A stretch of DNA of 64,000 nucleotides, taken from assembly GCA_963725505.1 (NCBI GenBank), contig CAVRYN010000006.1, positions 1 to 64,000 of the forward strand, in the 5' to 3' direction. This DNA is from Udaeobacter sp963725505. Its GTDB lineage: Bacteria; Verrucomicrobiota; Verrucomicrobiia; Chthoniobacterales; UBA10450. Below are positions 47,642 to 55,083 of the stretch, in pieces. Position numbers and translations under genes: made by a program. Position 1 is the stretch's first letter, and the number at the start of each line of letters is the position of its first letter. The notes beneath the pieces were generated by a model. The model ran no database searches and was not told the DNA's origin. It saw nothing but the letters and a program-made list of their open reading frames with translations.

Positions 47642-49282
47642 TTGACATGGGCGATGTTTGACGCGGAGAGATCTTGGACTCGGCGGGAATTTTTGAAACT
47701 CGCCGGTCGGGCGGGAGTTCTGAGCGCGGTTCCAACTCTGGCGAGCGCTGCAACGGCGCTCAACTCCGACACGGTTTGCATCTCGATCCTGCACACAACA
47801 GACATTCATGGCCATATTTTGCCGACCTCCGATTACGACGGAAATCCCAATCGCGGCGGGCTGGCGCGTTGCGTTACGCAGATTCGGCACTGGCAGCGGC
47901 AGAACCGGAACTCGATTTTAATCGACGTCGGCGACGTGTATCAAGGCACCGAAGTCAGTTTGCGAAACAAGGGCGAACTGATGATCGATTTGTTTAATCA
48001 TCTCGGGTACGACGCCTGGGTCGTTGGCAATCACGAATTCGATTGGGGGATCGAACCGTTTCACCAAGCTTTGCAGAGATCGACCATGCCAGTGCTGGCT
48101 GCGAATACGATATTGGAGGGAAAGTCGGCGGGCGAATTTGCCGATGCAAAACATCCTCTGGCAAAAATCCAGCCGTTCATCTTGAAGGAAATCGCCGGGA
48201 TTAAGCTTGCGATCATTGGGATCACGACGCCCGGGATGTCGTTCTGGCTTCCGCGCGAATTTACGAGAGGAATCGATTTTCAGCAGCCGGTCGAACCGGT
48301 TCGTCGCGCAATAGCAAGAGCAAAGAATGAAGGCGCGGACGCAATGGTCCTAACAGGCCACATGGGTCTGAAACCGCGCACCGGCGGCGATGATTTTGCG
48401 AACAGTGTCATGGCATTAACTTCGGAATTTCCGGATGTCGCGGTTTTCATCGCCGGTCATACTCATCAGGTGATTCCGAGTCGCCTGTCGAACGGTGTGC
48501 TTTTCACACAGGCGGATCACTTTGGCATTCACGCGGGCCGCGTTGATCTTCTGTTTGATCGGAATTCAAAAAGATTGCTTAGTCGTGAAGCGATCTGCGA
48601 ACTAATGGACAACCGATTCCCGCTCGATGACGTAGTTGTTTCCCGAGCAAAACCGCAGCTCGCAGAATCCGGTGCCGCTCTTGCACAGCCGATCGGCGAG
48701 TTAGCGCAGACGTTGCACGCTCGCAGCCGGCCGGGCCGACCTAGCGACATCGAGAGACTGATCGGCGCAGCAATCATGGAAGCGTTGGGGGAACGAAACG
48801 TCGCCGTTGATGGGGTGATGCATGGAGTGTTCGACGAGAATGCCAGCCTGGTCGGCGGTCCTAAGACGGTAAACGACATTTGGAACGTGATTCCTTACGA
48901 GAACTATGTCGTGACGGCGGCGCTCTCATCCGATGAAATCAAAGCTGTGATGGAAGAAGTCTATGCCGGGCACGAACGGAGAAACTTGCTCGGCTTCGAA
49001 GTGAAACTGGAAGGCCGCGGTGCGGCTTGCAGAATCACATCGATGACATTGCAAGACGGACGCCCGCTCGAGCGCAGTAAAAAATATCTCATCGCACTTA
49101 ACAGCTTCGATGCGCGCAGCGCAGGCCATCACTTCATGAAACTCCGCGCGCTGCTCGAAACGCCAGCAGCGAAATGTGTCATGCACCCTGTGCAAACGCG
49201 CGACGCACTCATCGATTACTTCCGGCGTCACAAAATCGTGCACAAAATTGCGGCTGCTGGCGGGTTAGCGGCGGCCGCTTGA
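47642..49282 (+). CDS. Bifunctional metallophosphatase/5'-nucleotidase, Tat-exported (UshA-like)
   Basis: Periplasmic two-metal phosphoesterase that releases phosphate from nucleotides. 546 residues. A Tat signal TRREFLKLAGRAGVLSAVP spans residues 12-30. Catalytic domain: ILHTTDIHGHILPT, LIDVGDVYQGTEV, WVVGNHEFDWG, TGHMGL and IAGHTHQVIPS (metal ligands Asp, His, Asn). C-terminal 5'-nucleotidase domain from about 350, with FDENASLVGG and IPYENYVVT. Needs no Sec signal. Next to a repeat element and a TonB-like secreted protein, both on the same strand. Confidence 0.92.
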   Translation: MTWAMFDAERSWTRREFLKLAGRAGVLSAVPTLASAATALNSDTVCISILHTTDIHGHILPTSDYDGNPNRGGLARCVTQIRHWQRQNRNSILIDVGDVYQGTEVSLRNKGELMIDLFNHLGYDAWVVGNHEFDWGIEPFHQALQRSTMPVLAANTILEGKSAGEFADAKHPLAKIQPFILKEIAGIKLAIIGITTPGMSFWLPREFTRGIDFQQPVEPVRRAIARAKNEGADAMVLTGHMGLKPRTGGDDFANSVMALTSEFPDVAVFIAGHTHQVIPSRLSNGVLFTQADHFGIHAGRVDLLFDRNSKRLLSREAICELMDNRFPLDDVVVSRAKPQLAESGAALAQPIGELAQTLHARSRPGRPSDIERLIGAAIMEALGERNVAVDGVMHGVFDENASLVGGPKTVNDIWNVIPYENYVVTAALSSDEIKAVMEEVYAGHERRNLLGFEVKLEGRGAACRITSMTLQDGRPLERSKKYLIALNSFDARSAGHHFMKLRALLETPAAKCVMHPVQTRDALIDYFRRHKIVHKIAAAGGLAAAA

Positions 49283-49288
49283 TAGGCG

Positions 49289-49379
49289 GTCATCCTGAGC
49301 GGAGCGAAGCGAAGTCGAAGGATCCCGTGGCTCGGCCATTGGGTTCATCGCGGGGGTCCTCGACTGCGCTCGGAATGAC
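49289..49379. repeat. Miniature inverted-repeat element, copy 3
   Basis: GTCATCCTGAGCGGAGCGAA at the left end and TCGACTGCGCTCGGAATGAC at the right are inverted copies. It lies seven bases after the nucleotidase stop. Confidence 0.7.
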
Positions 49380-49429
49380 GAAACGGTTTGTGCTTGAAAA
49401 ACTTCTGCGCTCCGCTTGCGTATCTGGCC

Positions 49430-50215
49430 ATGCGCGTGTTTGGATTCTGTCTGCTCGCTTTGTTGTCGATTGTCGGTGTTGCCTGGTCGCAGGGAACTGC
49501 CACGCCGTCGGGACACGCAAGCACCACCCCGTCAGTGACGGCGTCTGGGCTGGCGATGTTTCGCCCGGTGTTAATTGGGCAAGGTCCAAGTGCGTTGATC
49601 AATCGCATCGACGAGCAGGACTTGATCAGGAAAGGCCAGAAGGATGCGCTGGTCATGTTCCTGTGCGCGGTGAGAAAAGATGGCGAGGTACAGTGGAGCG
49701 CTACGTACCGCGGCACACCCAATTCGGATTTTCTCAAGCAAGAATTGCAGAAGAGGATTTCACCGGCATCCAATCCCAAATTTATTCCGGCGGTTCATGA
49801 TCATCAGCCGGTGGACGCGATTTATTACGGCACGGTCACTTTCCGGGTCGTCAATGGAAAACCGCGCCTGCGCATTTTCTCTAATCAAGAAACCGGCGAG
49901 CTGGAGCAGGAACACGACTTCATTGGACCACAACCTTTTTTCGGAGACGGCTCAGGCTTTACCGGATTCCATTATCCGCCGATGGAAAGCGGGCGGCTTC
50001 AAGTGGACGGCAAGGTGGAGCTCAAGGTGAAGGTAGATGCGACCGGCAATTTGCAGGAGATAAATATCGTGTCGGAGGAGCCGCCTCTTTTAGGTTTTGG
50101 CATTGCGGCTATCAAGGATTTCGGAGAGGCAAAATTCATTCCCGCGTTTCGGGACGGCAAACCGGTCGAATCCGAAGTGACGTTGTCGGTCTTTTACAAA
50201 GCGGCAGGCCTTTGA
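49430..50215 (+). CDS. Secreted TonB-C-like hypothetical protein
   Basis: 261 residues from the ATG at 49430, which opens a signal peptide (MRVFGFCLLALLSIVGVAWS). Two beta-alpha-beta-like segments resemble TonB C-terminal domains: VMFLCAVRKDGEVQWSATYR and VELKVKVDATGNLQEINIVS followed by AAIKDFGEAKFIPAFRDGKP. The pattern of VKVDxxGxxxxxxV... FxPAxxxGxPV is the usual TonB-C signature. It lacks the proline-rich linker and membrane anchor of true TonB, so it is probably a periplasmic relative of unknown role. An in-frame ATG lies 42 bases upstream. Confidence 0.7.
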   Translation: MRVFGFCLLALLSIVGVAWSQGTATPSGHASTTPSVTASGLAMFRPVLIGQGPSALINRIDEQDLIRKGQKDALVMFLCAVRKDGEVQWSATYRGTPNSDFLKQELQKRISPASNPKFIPAVHDHQPVDAIYYGTVTFRVVNGKPRLRIFSNQETGELEQEHDFIGPQPFFGDGSGFTGFHYPPMESGRLQVDGKVELKVKVDATGNLQEINIVSEEPPLLGFGIAAIKDFGEAKFIPAFRDGKPVESEVTLSVFYKAAGL

Positions 50216-50222
50216 GGCGTAT

Positions 50223-50825
50223 GTGAAGACTGCGACCTCCTTAAGGAAAAAACAACTTGTTCGCCGCCCATTTTTTCAGCGCAATCCGCTCACCTGCGCG
50301 CGCGAACTCATCGGCACGGAATTAATCTGGGGCGATTGCTCCGGGATCGTCGTCGAGGTGGAGGCATACGCGGCAATTGATGACGAAGCCGCGCACACTT
50401 TCACGCGGCCAAGCGCGCGCAGCTTTATCGAGCGGAACAAAGCCGGCGCGGCCTACGTCTATTTCAACTATGGCGTGCACTGGATGTTGAATGTGCTCGT
50501 GAAAGGGGAGGCGAACGGCTTCGTTTTGTTCCGCGCGATTGAACCGCGGCGTGGCGTGGAGCTGATGAAGAAACGCCGCGGCGTGGAGGATCTCCGTCAG
50601 CTTTGCTCCGGGCCGGGAAAACTGACGCAAGCACTCGATATCACCGATCGACATCACGAGATGGATTTATGCGTCGATCTGCGCCACTGCTTCGTGTCGG
50701 ACGCGCAGGCGACTTTCGACATTGTGGCGGACAAGCGGGTCGGCATCAGTCGCTCTGCGCATTTGCCGTGGCGATTTACTTTGCGCGGGAGTCCGTTCGT
50801 GAGCCGAGCGGTGAAGAGTTTATAG
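50223..50825 (+). CDS. DNA-3-methyladenine glycosylase (AAG/MPG family)
   Basis: Base-excision enzyme that removes alkylated or deaminated purines. 200 residues: ARELIGTELIWGDCSGIVVE, the catalytic Glu and Tyr in VEVEAYAAIDDEAAHTF (family EVEAYxGxxDxAxH), RNKAGAAYVYFNYGVHWMLN, RAIEPRRGVELM, and LCSGPGKLTQALDIT. Length fits bacterial AAG proteins. It starts seven bases after the preceding stop. The start of mnmA is 78 bases downstream. Confidence 0.92.
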   Translation: MKTATSLRKKQLVRRPFFQRNPLTCARELIGTELIWGDCSGIVVEVEAYAAIDDEAAHTFTRPSARSFIERNKAGAAYVYFNYGVHWMLNVLVKGEANGFVLFRAIEPRRGVELMKKRRGVEDLRQLCSGPGKLTQALDITDRHHEMDLCVDLRHCFVSDAQATFDIVADKRVGISRSAHLPWRFTLRGSPFVSRAVKSL

Positions 50826-50902
50826 GTCGCACGTCGTATGAGTCCTATGAGACATATGGGCCTTGCGTTGACTGCTGCCCGGCTGCGTTCACCTTAAAGC
50901 CC

Positions 50903-52075
50903 ATGAAACAGCGTGTCCTTCTCGGCATGAGCGGTGGAGTGGACTCCAGTGTCGCCGGCTATCTTTTGCGCGAGCAAGGCTACGAGGTCGTCGGCGTCAC
51001 CATGAAAGTCTGGCCGCAGGATTGCATCTCGCGCGCGGAAGACAAATGTTGCGGGCCGCAGGCCGTGGCCGATGCACGCAGCGTGGCGCATTCGCTGGGG
51101 ATTCCGCATTACGTTGTTGATGAAGCGGACCAGTTCGAACGACTCGTGATCGATTATTTCGCCAGCGAATACCAGGCCGGTCGGACGCCAAACCCATGCG
51201 TGATGTGCAACGAGAAACTCAAGTTCGGCAATCTCTGGAGCAAGGCCAGGGCGCTCGGCTGCGATTATATCGCCACCGGACATTATGCGATTATTGACCA
51301 TGTTGTAGTCCCGCAGTCGCGGGATGACCGCGGCCGCGTTGATTCACGGACAGCGTCTGGAGCTACCGGGGTCAGCGACCCCGGCTACAGCCACGCAGTG
51401 CTTCGCAAGAGCGTCGATCGACGTAAAGATCAATCGTATTTTTTGTTCAGCCTGCACCAGACGCAGTTGCGCCGTGCGCTCACGCCGCTGGGCAGAATGA
51501 CCAAGCCGCAAATCCGGGAGATCGCGCGCTCGTTAGGTCTGAAAGTGGCCGACAAGATCGACAGCCAGGAAATCTGTTTCGTTCCCGGCAATGATTACAA
51601 GGCTTTCCTGCGCTCGCATCTCGGCGACGCTCGATTTCATCGCGGCGAGATTTACGACGTCGATGGAAATTTCGTTGGCGAGCACGACGGCATCGAGCTT
51701 TTCACCATCGGCCAGCGCAAAGGACTTCCCGGCGGATCGCTGCGGCCGCGTTACGTTGTCGATCTCGATCCCGAAACAAATCGCGTGATTGTCGGCGACG
51801 CGGACGATTTGGTTTGCGATGAATTCGAAATCGACCGGACAAATTGGATCGCACGTGATCTGCCGGCGGAGGATCTCGATCTTACAGTGAAGATTCGGTA
51901 CAGCCATGCGGGCACACCCGCAACCGTGACGCCGCTGGAAGATAATCGCGCACGGATTTGTCTGCATGAGCCACAGCGCGCGGTGACGCCCGGACAAGCC
52001 GCAGTAATTTACAAGGACGACGTTGTGCTTGGCGGCGGCTGGATCTGCCGACGCGAGGCGCCGGTAGCGGCCTAA
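50903..52075 (+). CDS. mnmA: tRNA-specific 2-thiouridylase MnmA
   Basis: Thiolates U34 of tRNA-Lys, Glu and Gln with ATP and persulfide sulfur. 390 residues: PP-loop LLGMSGGVDSSVAGYLL, nucleophile Cys in TPNPCVMCNEKLKF, second Cys in DSQEICFVPGNDYK, and GLPGGSLRPRYVVDLDPETN. About 30 residues (near 133-163, VPQSRDDRGRVDSRTASGA and on) are inserted before VLRKSVDRRKDQSYFLF; the family lacks this segment, and the DNA holds two palindromes (51300-51393). The start at 50903 is chosen from the PP-loop position. cutA follows three bases after the stop. Confidence 0.94.
   Translation: MKQRVLLGMSGGVDSSVAGYLLREQGYEVVGVTMKVWPQDCISRAEDKCCGPQAVADARSVAHSLGIPHYVVDEADQFERLVIDYFASEYQAGRTPNPCVMCNEKLKFGNLWSKARALGCDYIATGHYAIIDHVVVPQSRDDRGRVDSRTASGATGVSDPGYSHAVLRKSVDRRKDQSYFLFSLHQTQLRRALTPLGRMTKPQIREIARSLGLKVADKIDSQEICFVPGNDYKAFLRSHLGDARFHRGEIYDVDGNFVGEHDGIELFTIGQRKGLPGGSLRPRYVVDLDPETNRVIVGDADDLVCDEFEIDRTNWIARDLPAEDLDLTVKIRYSHAGTPATVTPLEDNRARICLHEPQRAVTPGQAAVIYKDDVVLGGGWICRREAPVAA
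51300..51393. repeat. Palindromic repeat inserted in frame within mnmA
   Basis: Two hairpins: GTCCCGCAGTCGCGGGATGA and, 40 bases on, AGCTACCGGGGTC agc GACCCCGGCTACA. The insert is a multiple of three and adds about 30 residues absent from the family, so the gene stayed open. Confidence 0.65.
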
Positions 52076-52078
52076 CAG

Positions 52079-52402
52079 ATGGCTGAAAAAATCCTTCTCG
52101 CGTTCAGCACGTTTCCGGACGCCGAAACCGCGAGACAAATCTCTAATCAGCTCGTCACGGAAAAATTCGCGGCATGCGCAAATATTTTACCGGCGATCGA
52201 ATCGATTTACCGGTGGAAAGAGAAAATCGAAACCGGAAGCGAAACGCTGGTGTTTTTCAAGCTAAGCGAAGATCGACAACCGGCCTTTCAAGAAAAGCTG
52301 CGCTCGCTTCATCCATACGAAGTCCCCGAAATAGTCTTCGTTCCAGTTGCAAGCGGTTTACCGGATTATTTGCGCTGGGTTGCGGAGAGCTGCGCTAGCT
52401 GA
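52079..52402 (+). CDS. cutA: Divalent-cation tolerance protein CutA
   Basis: 107-residue trimeric CutA1 protein: LAFSTFPDAETARQISNQLV, FAACANILPAIESIYRWKEK, KIETGSETLVFFKLSE, LHPYEVPEIVFVPVASGLPD, YLRWV. The role in metal tolerance is known only loosely. Starts three bases after mnmA; its last codons overlap the convergent permease gene. Confidence 0.93.
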   Translation: MAEKILLAFSTFPDAETARQISNQLVTEKFAACANILPAIESIYRWKEKIETGSETLVFFKLSEDRQPAFQEKLRSLHPYEVPEIVFVPVASGLPDYLRWVAESCAS

Positions 52403-53822
52403 CCGCCGCTCGTCGTCTTCTCTGGCCGAGCGCGAAAATTGCTGCGCCAATTGCATTGGCAATCACTGTTACGGCGATGATTTTCACGGCGAAACTCAAT
52501 TGGCTCGGAACATCAATGATCGGATAAATAGTAAAGAAGATCGCGGATAAGGAGACGGCAGCGCCGCACAGCGCCGCGACGCGCAACCAGATCGGCGCGC
52601 CCGAACGAACCGCGCCCGTTCCAAAGATTGGTATGGCGAACAGCGTGAAGTAAACGATCCCGTAGAAAACGTTCGCGGCGTTATCGACGAGTTGAAACGC
52701 TTCCTGGATTCCGGCGCCGATCTGGCTCGAGATCGCAATCACCAGCGTGATTGCGCCGACAAAAATGATCGAGTTGATCGGCGTCTTGTATCGCGGGTGC
52801 AGATGCGAGAACCAACTCGGAAGCAAGTGGTCCCAACCCGCGACCATCGGTAATCGTGAGCTACCGGTCACGTGAACGCTGGTCGAAGAAATCGTCCGCG
52901 TCGTCATTAATAAAATTCCGACCGAAGCCATCGCGCCGGCGATTGGGAACGAATGCAGGCCGAGGCGCAACGTTTGCGGCACCGGACCGATGAGATCGAT
53001 CGGATTGTTGCCGATGAACGCGAGCACCGAGCTCGTGCCAAGAATGAACATCAGCGCGATCACGGGCGAAGCGATCAGCACGGAGCGGCCGATGTCGCGG
53101 GCGGGCGCGCGCGTCTCGCCGGCGAGAATGGCTACGTATTCGAATCCGCTAAGCCCGCCGACGGCGAGTTTGCTGAAGATGTTGAAGCAATAGAAAATCG
53201 ACATCGCAGGCAGCGCGAATTGAAGCGGCTGATAACTTTTCAATTCGCCGCGCGCGAGGCCGAGGAGCGGCAACAAAATCAGCGCTGCGTAAACGACGAA
53301 CATCGCGAATGCGCCAACATTGTGGAGCCATTTGCCTAAAGACAAACCGCGGACGCAAGCCCAGCCGAGGCCGCCGACCAATGCCGCGCTGATCAGCGAG
53401 ACGCACCATTTGCTGTTCGGCATCCACGCAGCGCCAGGACCGATCGCGTAAGAGATGTTCGTGGTGATGAACATTCCGCCGAGTGCGATGACCGTGATCG
53501 ATAGCAGCCAGAGATTCCAGGCCACAATAAATCCGGCGAACTCGTTGAAGCTGAGCTTGGCCCATTGATAAATGCCGCCTTCGAGCGGCATCCGATTGCT
53601 CAAATAAATCACGACCGCGGCCTGCGGAATGTAAAAAAGCAAAATGGCGAGGAGCCAAAAGAAAAGGTGCGCTTGTCCGAGCTTCGCCGCGGCGCCGACC
53701 CAGCTCGACCCGACGACAAAAAGAATTTGCGTCAAAACGAGATCGAAAAGGCCGAGCGGTTTCTTGAGCGCAACGCTGTGTTCCTGGACGTCGCGTTCTG
53801 CGCGATCTAACTGCGTTTCCAC
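52395..53822 (-). CDS. APC-superfamily amino acid permease
   Basis: Inner-membrane secondary transporter, about 12 helices over 475 residues. Conserved APC features: the N-terminal LGLFDLVLTQILFVVGSSWV helix, the EGGIYQWAKLSFNEFAGFIV segment, SGFEYVAILAGETRAPARDI near the middle, and SSTSVHVTGSSRLPMVAGWD. Substrate not predictable. An upstream TTG at 53840 lies inside a repeat element, so the GTG at 53822 (VETQLDRAERDV) is a likelier start, but neither has a clear ribosome site. Confidence 0.85.
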   Translation of the reverse strand: METQLDRAERDVQEHSVALKKPLGLFDLVLTQILFVVGSSWVGAAAKLGQAHLFFWLLAILLFYIPQAAVVIYLSNRMPLEGGIYQWAKLSFNEFAGFIVAWNLWLLSITVIALGGMFITTNISYAIGPGAAWMPNSKWCVSLISAALVGGLGWACVRGLSLGKWLHNVGAFAMFVVYAALILLPLLGLARGELKSYQPLQFALPAMSIFYCFNIFSKLAVGGLSGFEYVAILAGETRAPARDIGRSVLIASPVIALMFILGTSSVLAFIGNNPIDLIGPVPQTLRLGLHSFPIAGAMASVGILLMTTRTISSTSVHVTGSSRLPMVAGWDHLLPSWFSHLHPRYKTPINSIIFVGAITLVIAISSQIGAGIQEAFQLVDNAANVFYGIVYFTLFAIPIFGTGAVRSGAPIWLRVAALCGAAVSLSAIFFTIYPIIDVPSQLSFAVKIIAVTVIANAIGAAIFALGQRRRRAAVS

Positions 53823-53830
53823 AGCGAAAT

Positions 53831-53893
53831 TGTAGGGCAAGCGCTCCGCTTGCCCACTCGAAAAACCTCGGCAGGCGATGCGCCTGCCCTACA
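53831..53893. repeat. Palindrome pair (GTAGGGCAAGCG type)
   Basis: Hairpin GGGCAAGCGctccGCTTGCCC followed by GGCAGGCGatGCGCCTGCC; the outer bases TGTAGGG and CCCTACA also pair. It separates the permease start from the stop of the 169-residue membrane protein gene. Confidence 0.7.
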
Positions 53894-53901
53894 ACGCCGG
53901 T

Positions 53902-54411
53902 TTAATCGTGTTCGTGCTCGGCTCTTTTAGGCGGCGGCGGTTCGTTGCGAAATTCGCGGTGCCGAATTTTGCCGCCGGCGTAAGCAATGTAGCTACCGGT
54001 CCCCAGGGCGCCTGCGCCGAGCAAAATTACCGCGATCACGAGTGGCGCGGACGACTTCGGCCATTTGATTGGCACTGCGATGGCTGCCGCGCTCAAGACC
54101 GCGAGCGCGTAAAAAACCCAGATGAGATCCTCGGCGCGATCTTGATGCTCATCAAGCCAGCGTTCTCCATCTTCATCCGTCATCGACAGGACGCGATCGT
54201 ATGCCTGCTGGCCAAATTCATAGACTGGCCACGCGGAAAGCGAGCTGAGAAGGACAAGCACCAATGTGACAAGCTGAGCGCGACGACTCTTTAAAACGAC
54301 GGCGATAACCAGTCCGATCCAAGCGATGAGCAATCCGTAAACTGGCAGTGGATTGAGCAAGACATGGACGTATTCCGGCTGGCGCAAACCTCGGAGTATC
54401 GAATCGATCAC
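53902..54411 (-). CDS. Four-helix membrane protein of unknown function
   Basis: 169 residues with helices LPVYGLLIAWIGLVIAVVL, QLVTLVLVLLSSLSAWPVYE, LIWVFYALAVLSAAAIAVPI and APLVIAVILLGAGALGTGSY, and a charged loop (DEDGERWLDEHQDRAEDL) between the second and third. The C-terminus is Pro/His-rich (EPPPPKRAEHEHD), possibly metal-binding. The ATG overlaps the vanX stop by four bases, so it is coupled to it. No family assigned. Confidence 0.7.
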   Translation of the reverse strand: MIDSILRGLRQPEYVHVLLNPLPVYGLLIAWIGLVIAVVLKSRRAQLVTLVLVLLSSLSAWPVYEFGQQAYDRVLSMTDEDGERWLDEHQDRAEDLIWVFYALAVLSAAAIAVPIKWPKSSAPLVIAVILLGAGALGTGSYIAYAGGKIRHREFRNEPPPPKRAEHEHD

Positions 54412-55070
54412 AGACTGCCTTCCCAGTGAGTCGCTAAAGTTCGTGCGGCACTCTTCGCTTTTTCAGGAGGCAGATATTTTTGCCAGTGAGCGATCGTGTA
54501 ATGCCACCATTCATTACGCGATCCCCAAAACCCCGCGCGTAGCATTGCGTTCTGCAGCAAACGCACGTGTGCACGGACTTCGTAAGAAGGGCCCACGTAG
54601 CGCCACATTGCAGCGGGCGTAAAATCGTCAAAGTCACTTGGCATGCGCACAGGGTTATTCCATGAGTCGACCAAGGTGGCATCAACGGCGATGCCCCAGC
54701 TGTGCAGCGACCCCGCACCCGTTTCAGGATCGGCAACGTAATCAGTGTTGTGTGACGCTTCCCAAAGTTTCGCCTGCACGGCCACTGGCCGATATGCATC
54801 CCAAATTTTAAGACCATACTGATAGTGCCGTAGAAACGCCTGCGCCCGAGCCAAAGCTGAGGCGACCTCCCGGCGAGCGAGCGCGCGTGTTCCGTGGGGA
54901 TAGAGCGGTTGCCCCAGAAGATTATTTCGTTCCGCATAGCGCAACTCAACCATGATTGTCGGGTCAACCGATCGGACATCGACAAGCGACTCGCCGGCAT
55001 TTGCATCTATTGACACCAGCGCCATGGCCATTCCAGCAAGTAAAGGAACGTAAGTGCTGAAGCGTCGCAT
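54408..55070 (-). CDS. D-alanyl-D-alanine dipeptidase (VanX/DdpX family)
   Basis: Zinc peptidase that cleaves D-Ala-D-Ala. 220 residues from the ATG at 55070, with a signal peptide (YVPLLAGMAMALVSIDANAG). Motifs: LKIWDAYRPVAVQAKLWE, zinc ligands in SLHSWGIAVDATLVD (SxHxxGxAxD) and RNEWWHYTIA (ExxWH). Exported forms are usually cell-wall recycling enzymes rather than vancomycin resistance; no vanHA or sensor genes are near. It starts 13 bases after the coiled-coil gene stop and overlaps the next gene by four bases. Confidence 0.9.
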   Translation of the reverse strand: MRRFSTYVPLLAGMAMALVSIDANAGESLVDVRSVDPTIMVELRYAERNNLLGQPLYPHGTRALARREVASALARAQAFLRHYQYGLKIWDAYRPVAVQAKLWEASHNTDYVADPETGAGSLHSWGIAVDATLVDSWNNPVRMPSDFDDFTPAAMWRYVGPSYEVRAHVRLLQNAMLRAGFWGSRNEWWHYTIAHWQKYLPPEKAKSAARTLATHWEGSL

Positions 55071-55083
55071 TTGTGTTGTACGG

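Noticed and set aside
54408..55070. Vancomycin resistance locus
   Set aside because: The VanX-like enzyme has a signal peptide and no vanH, vanA or regulator genes are nearby, so a cell-wall recycling role is likelier.
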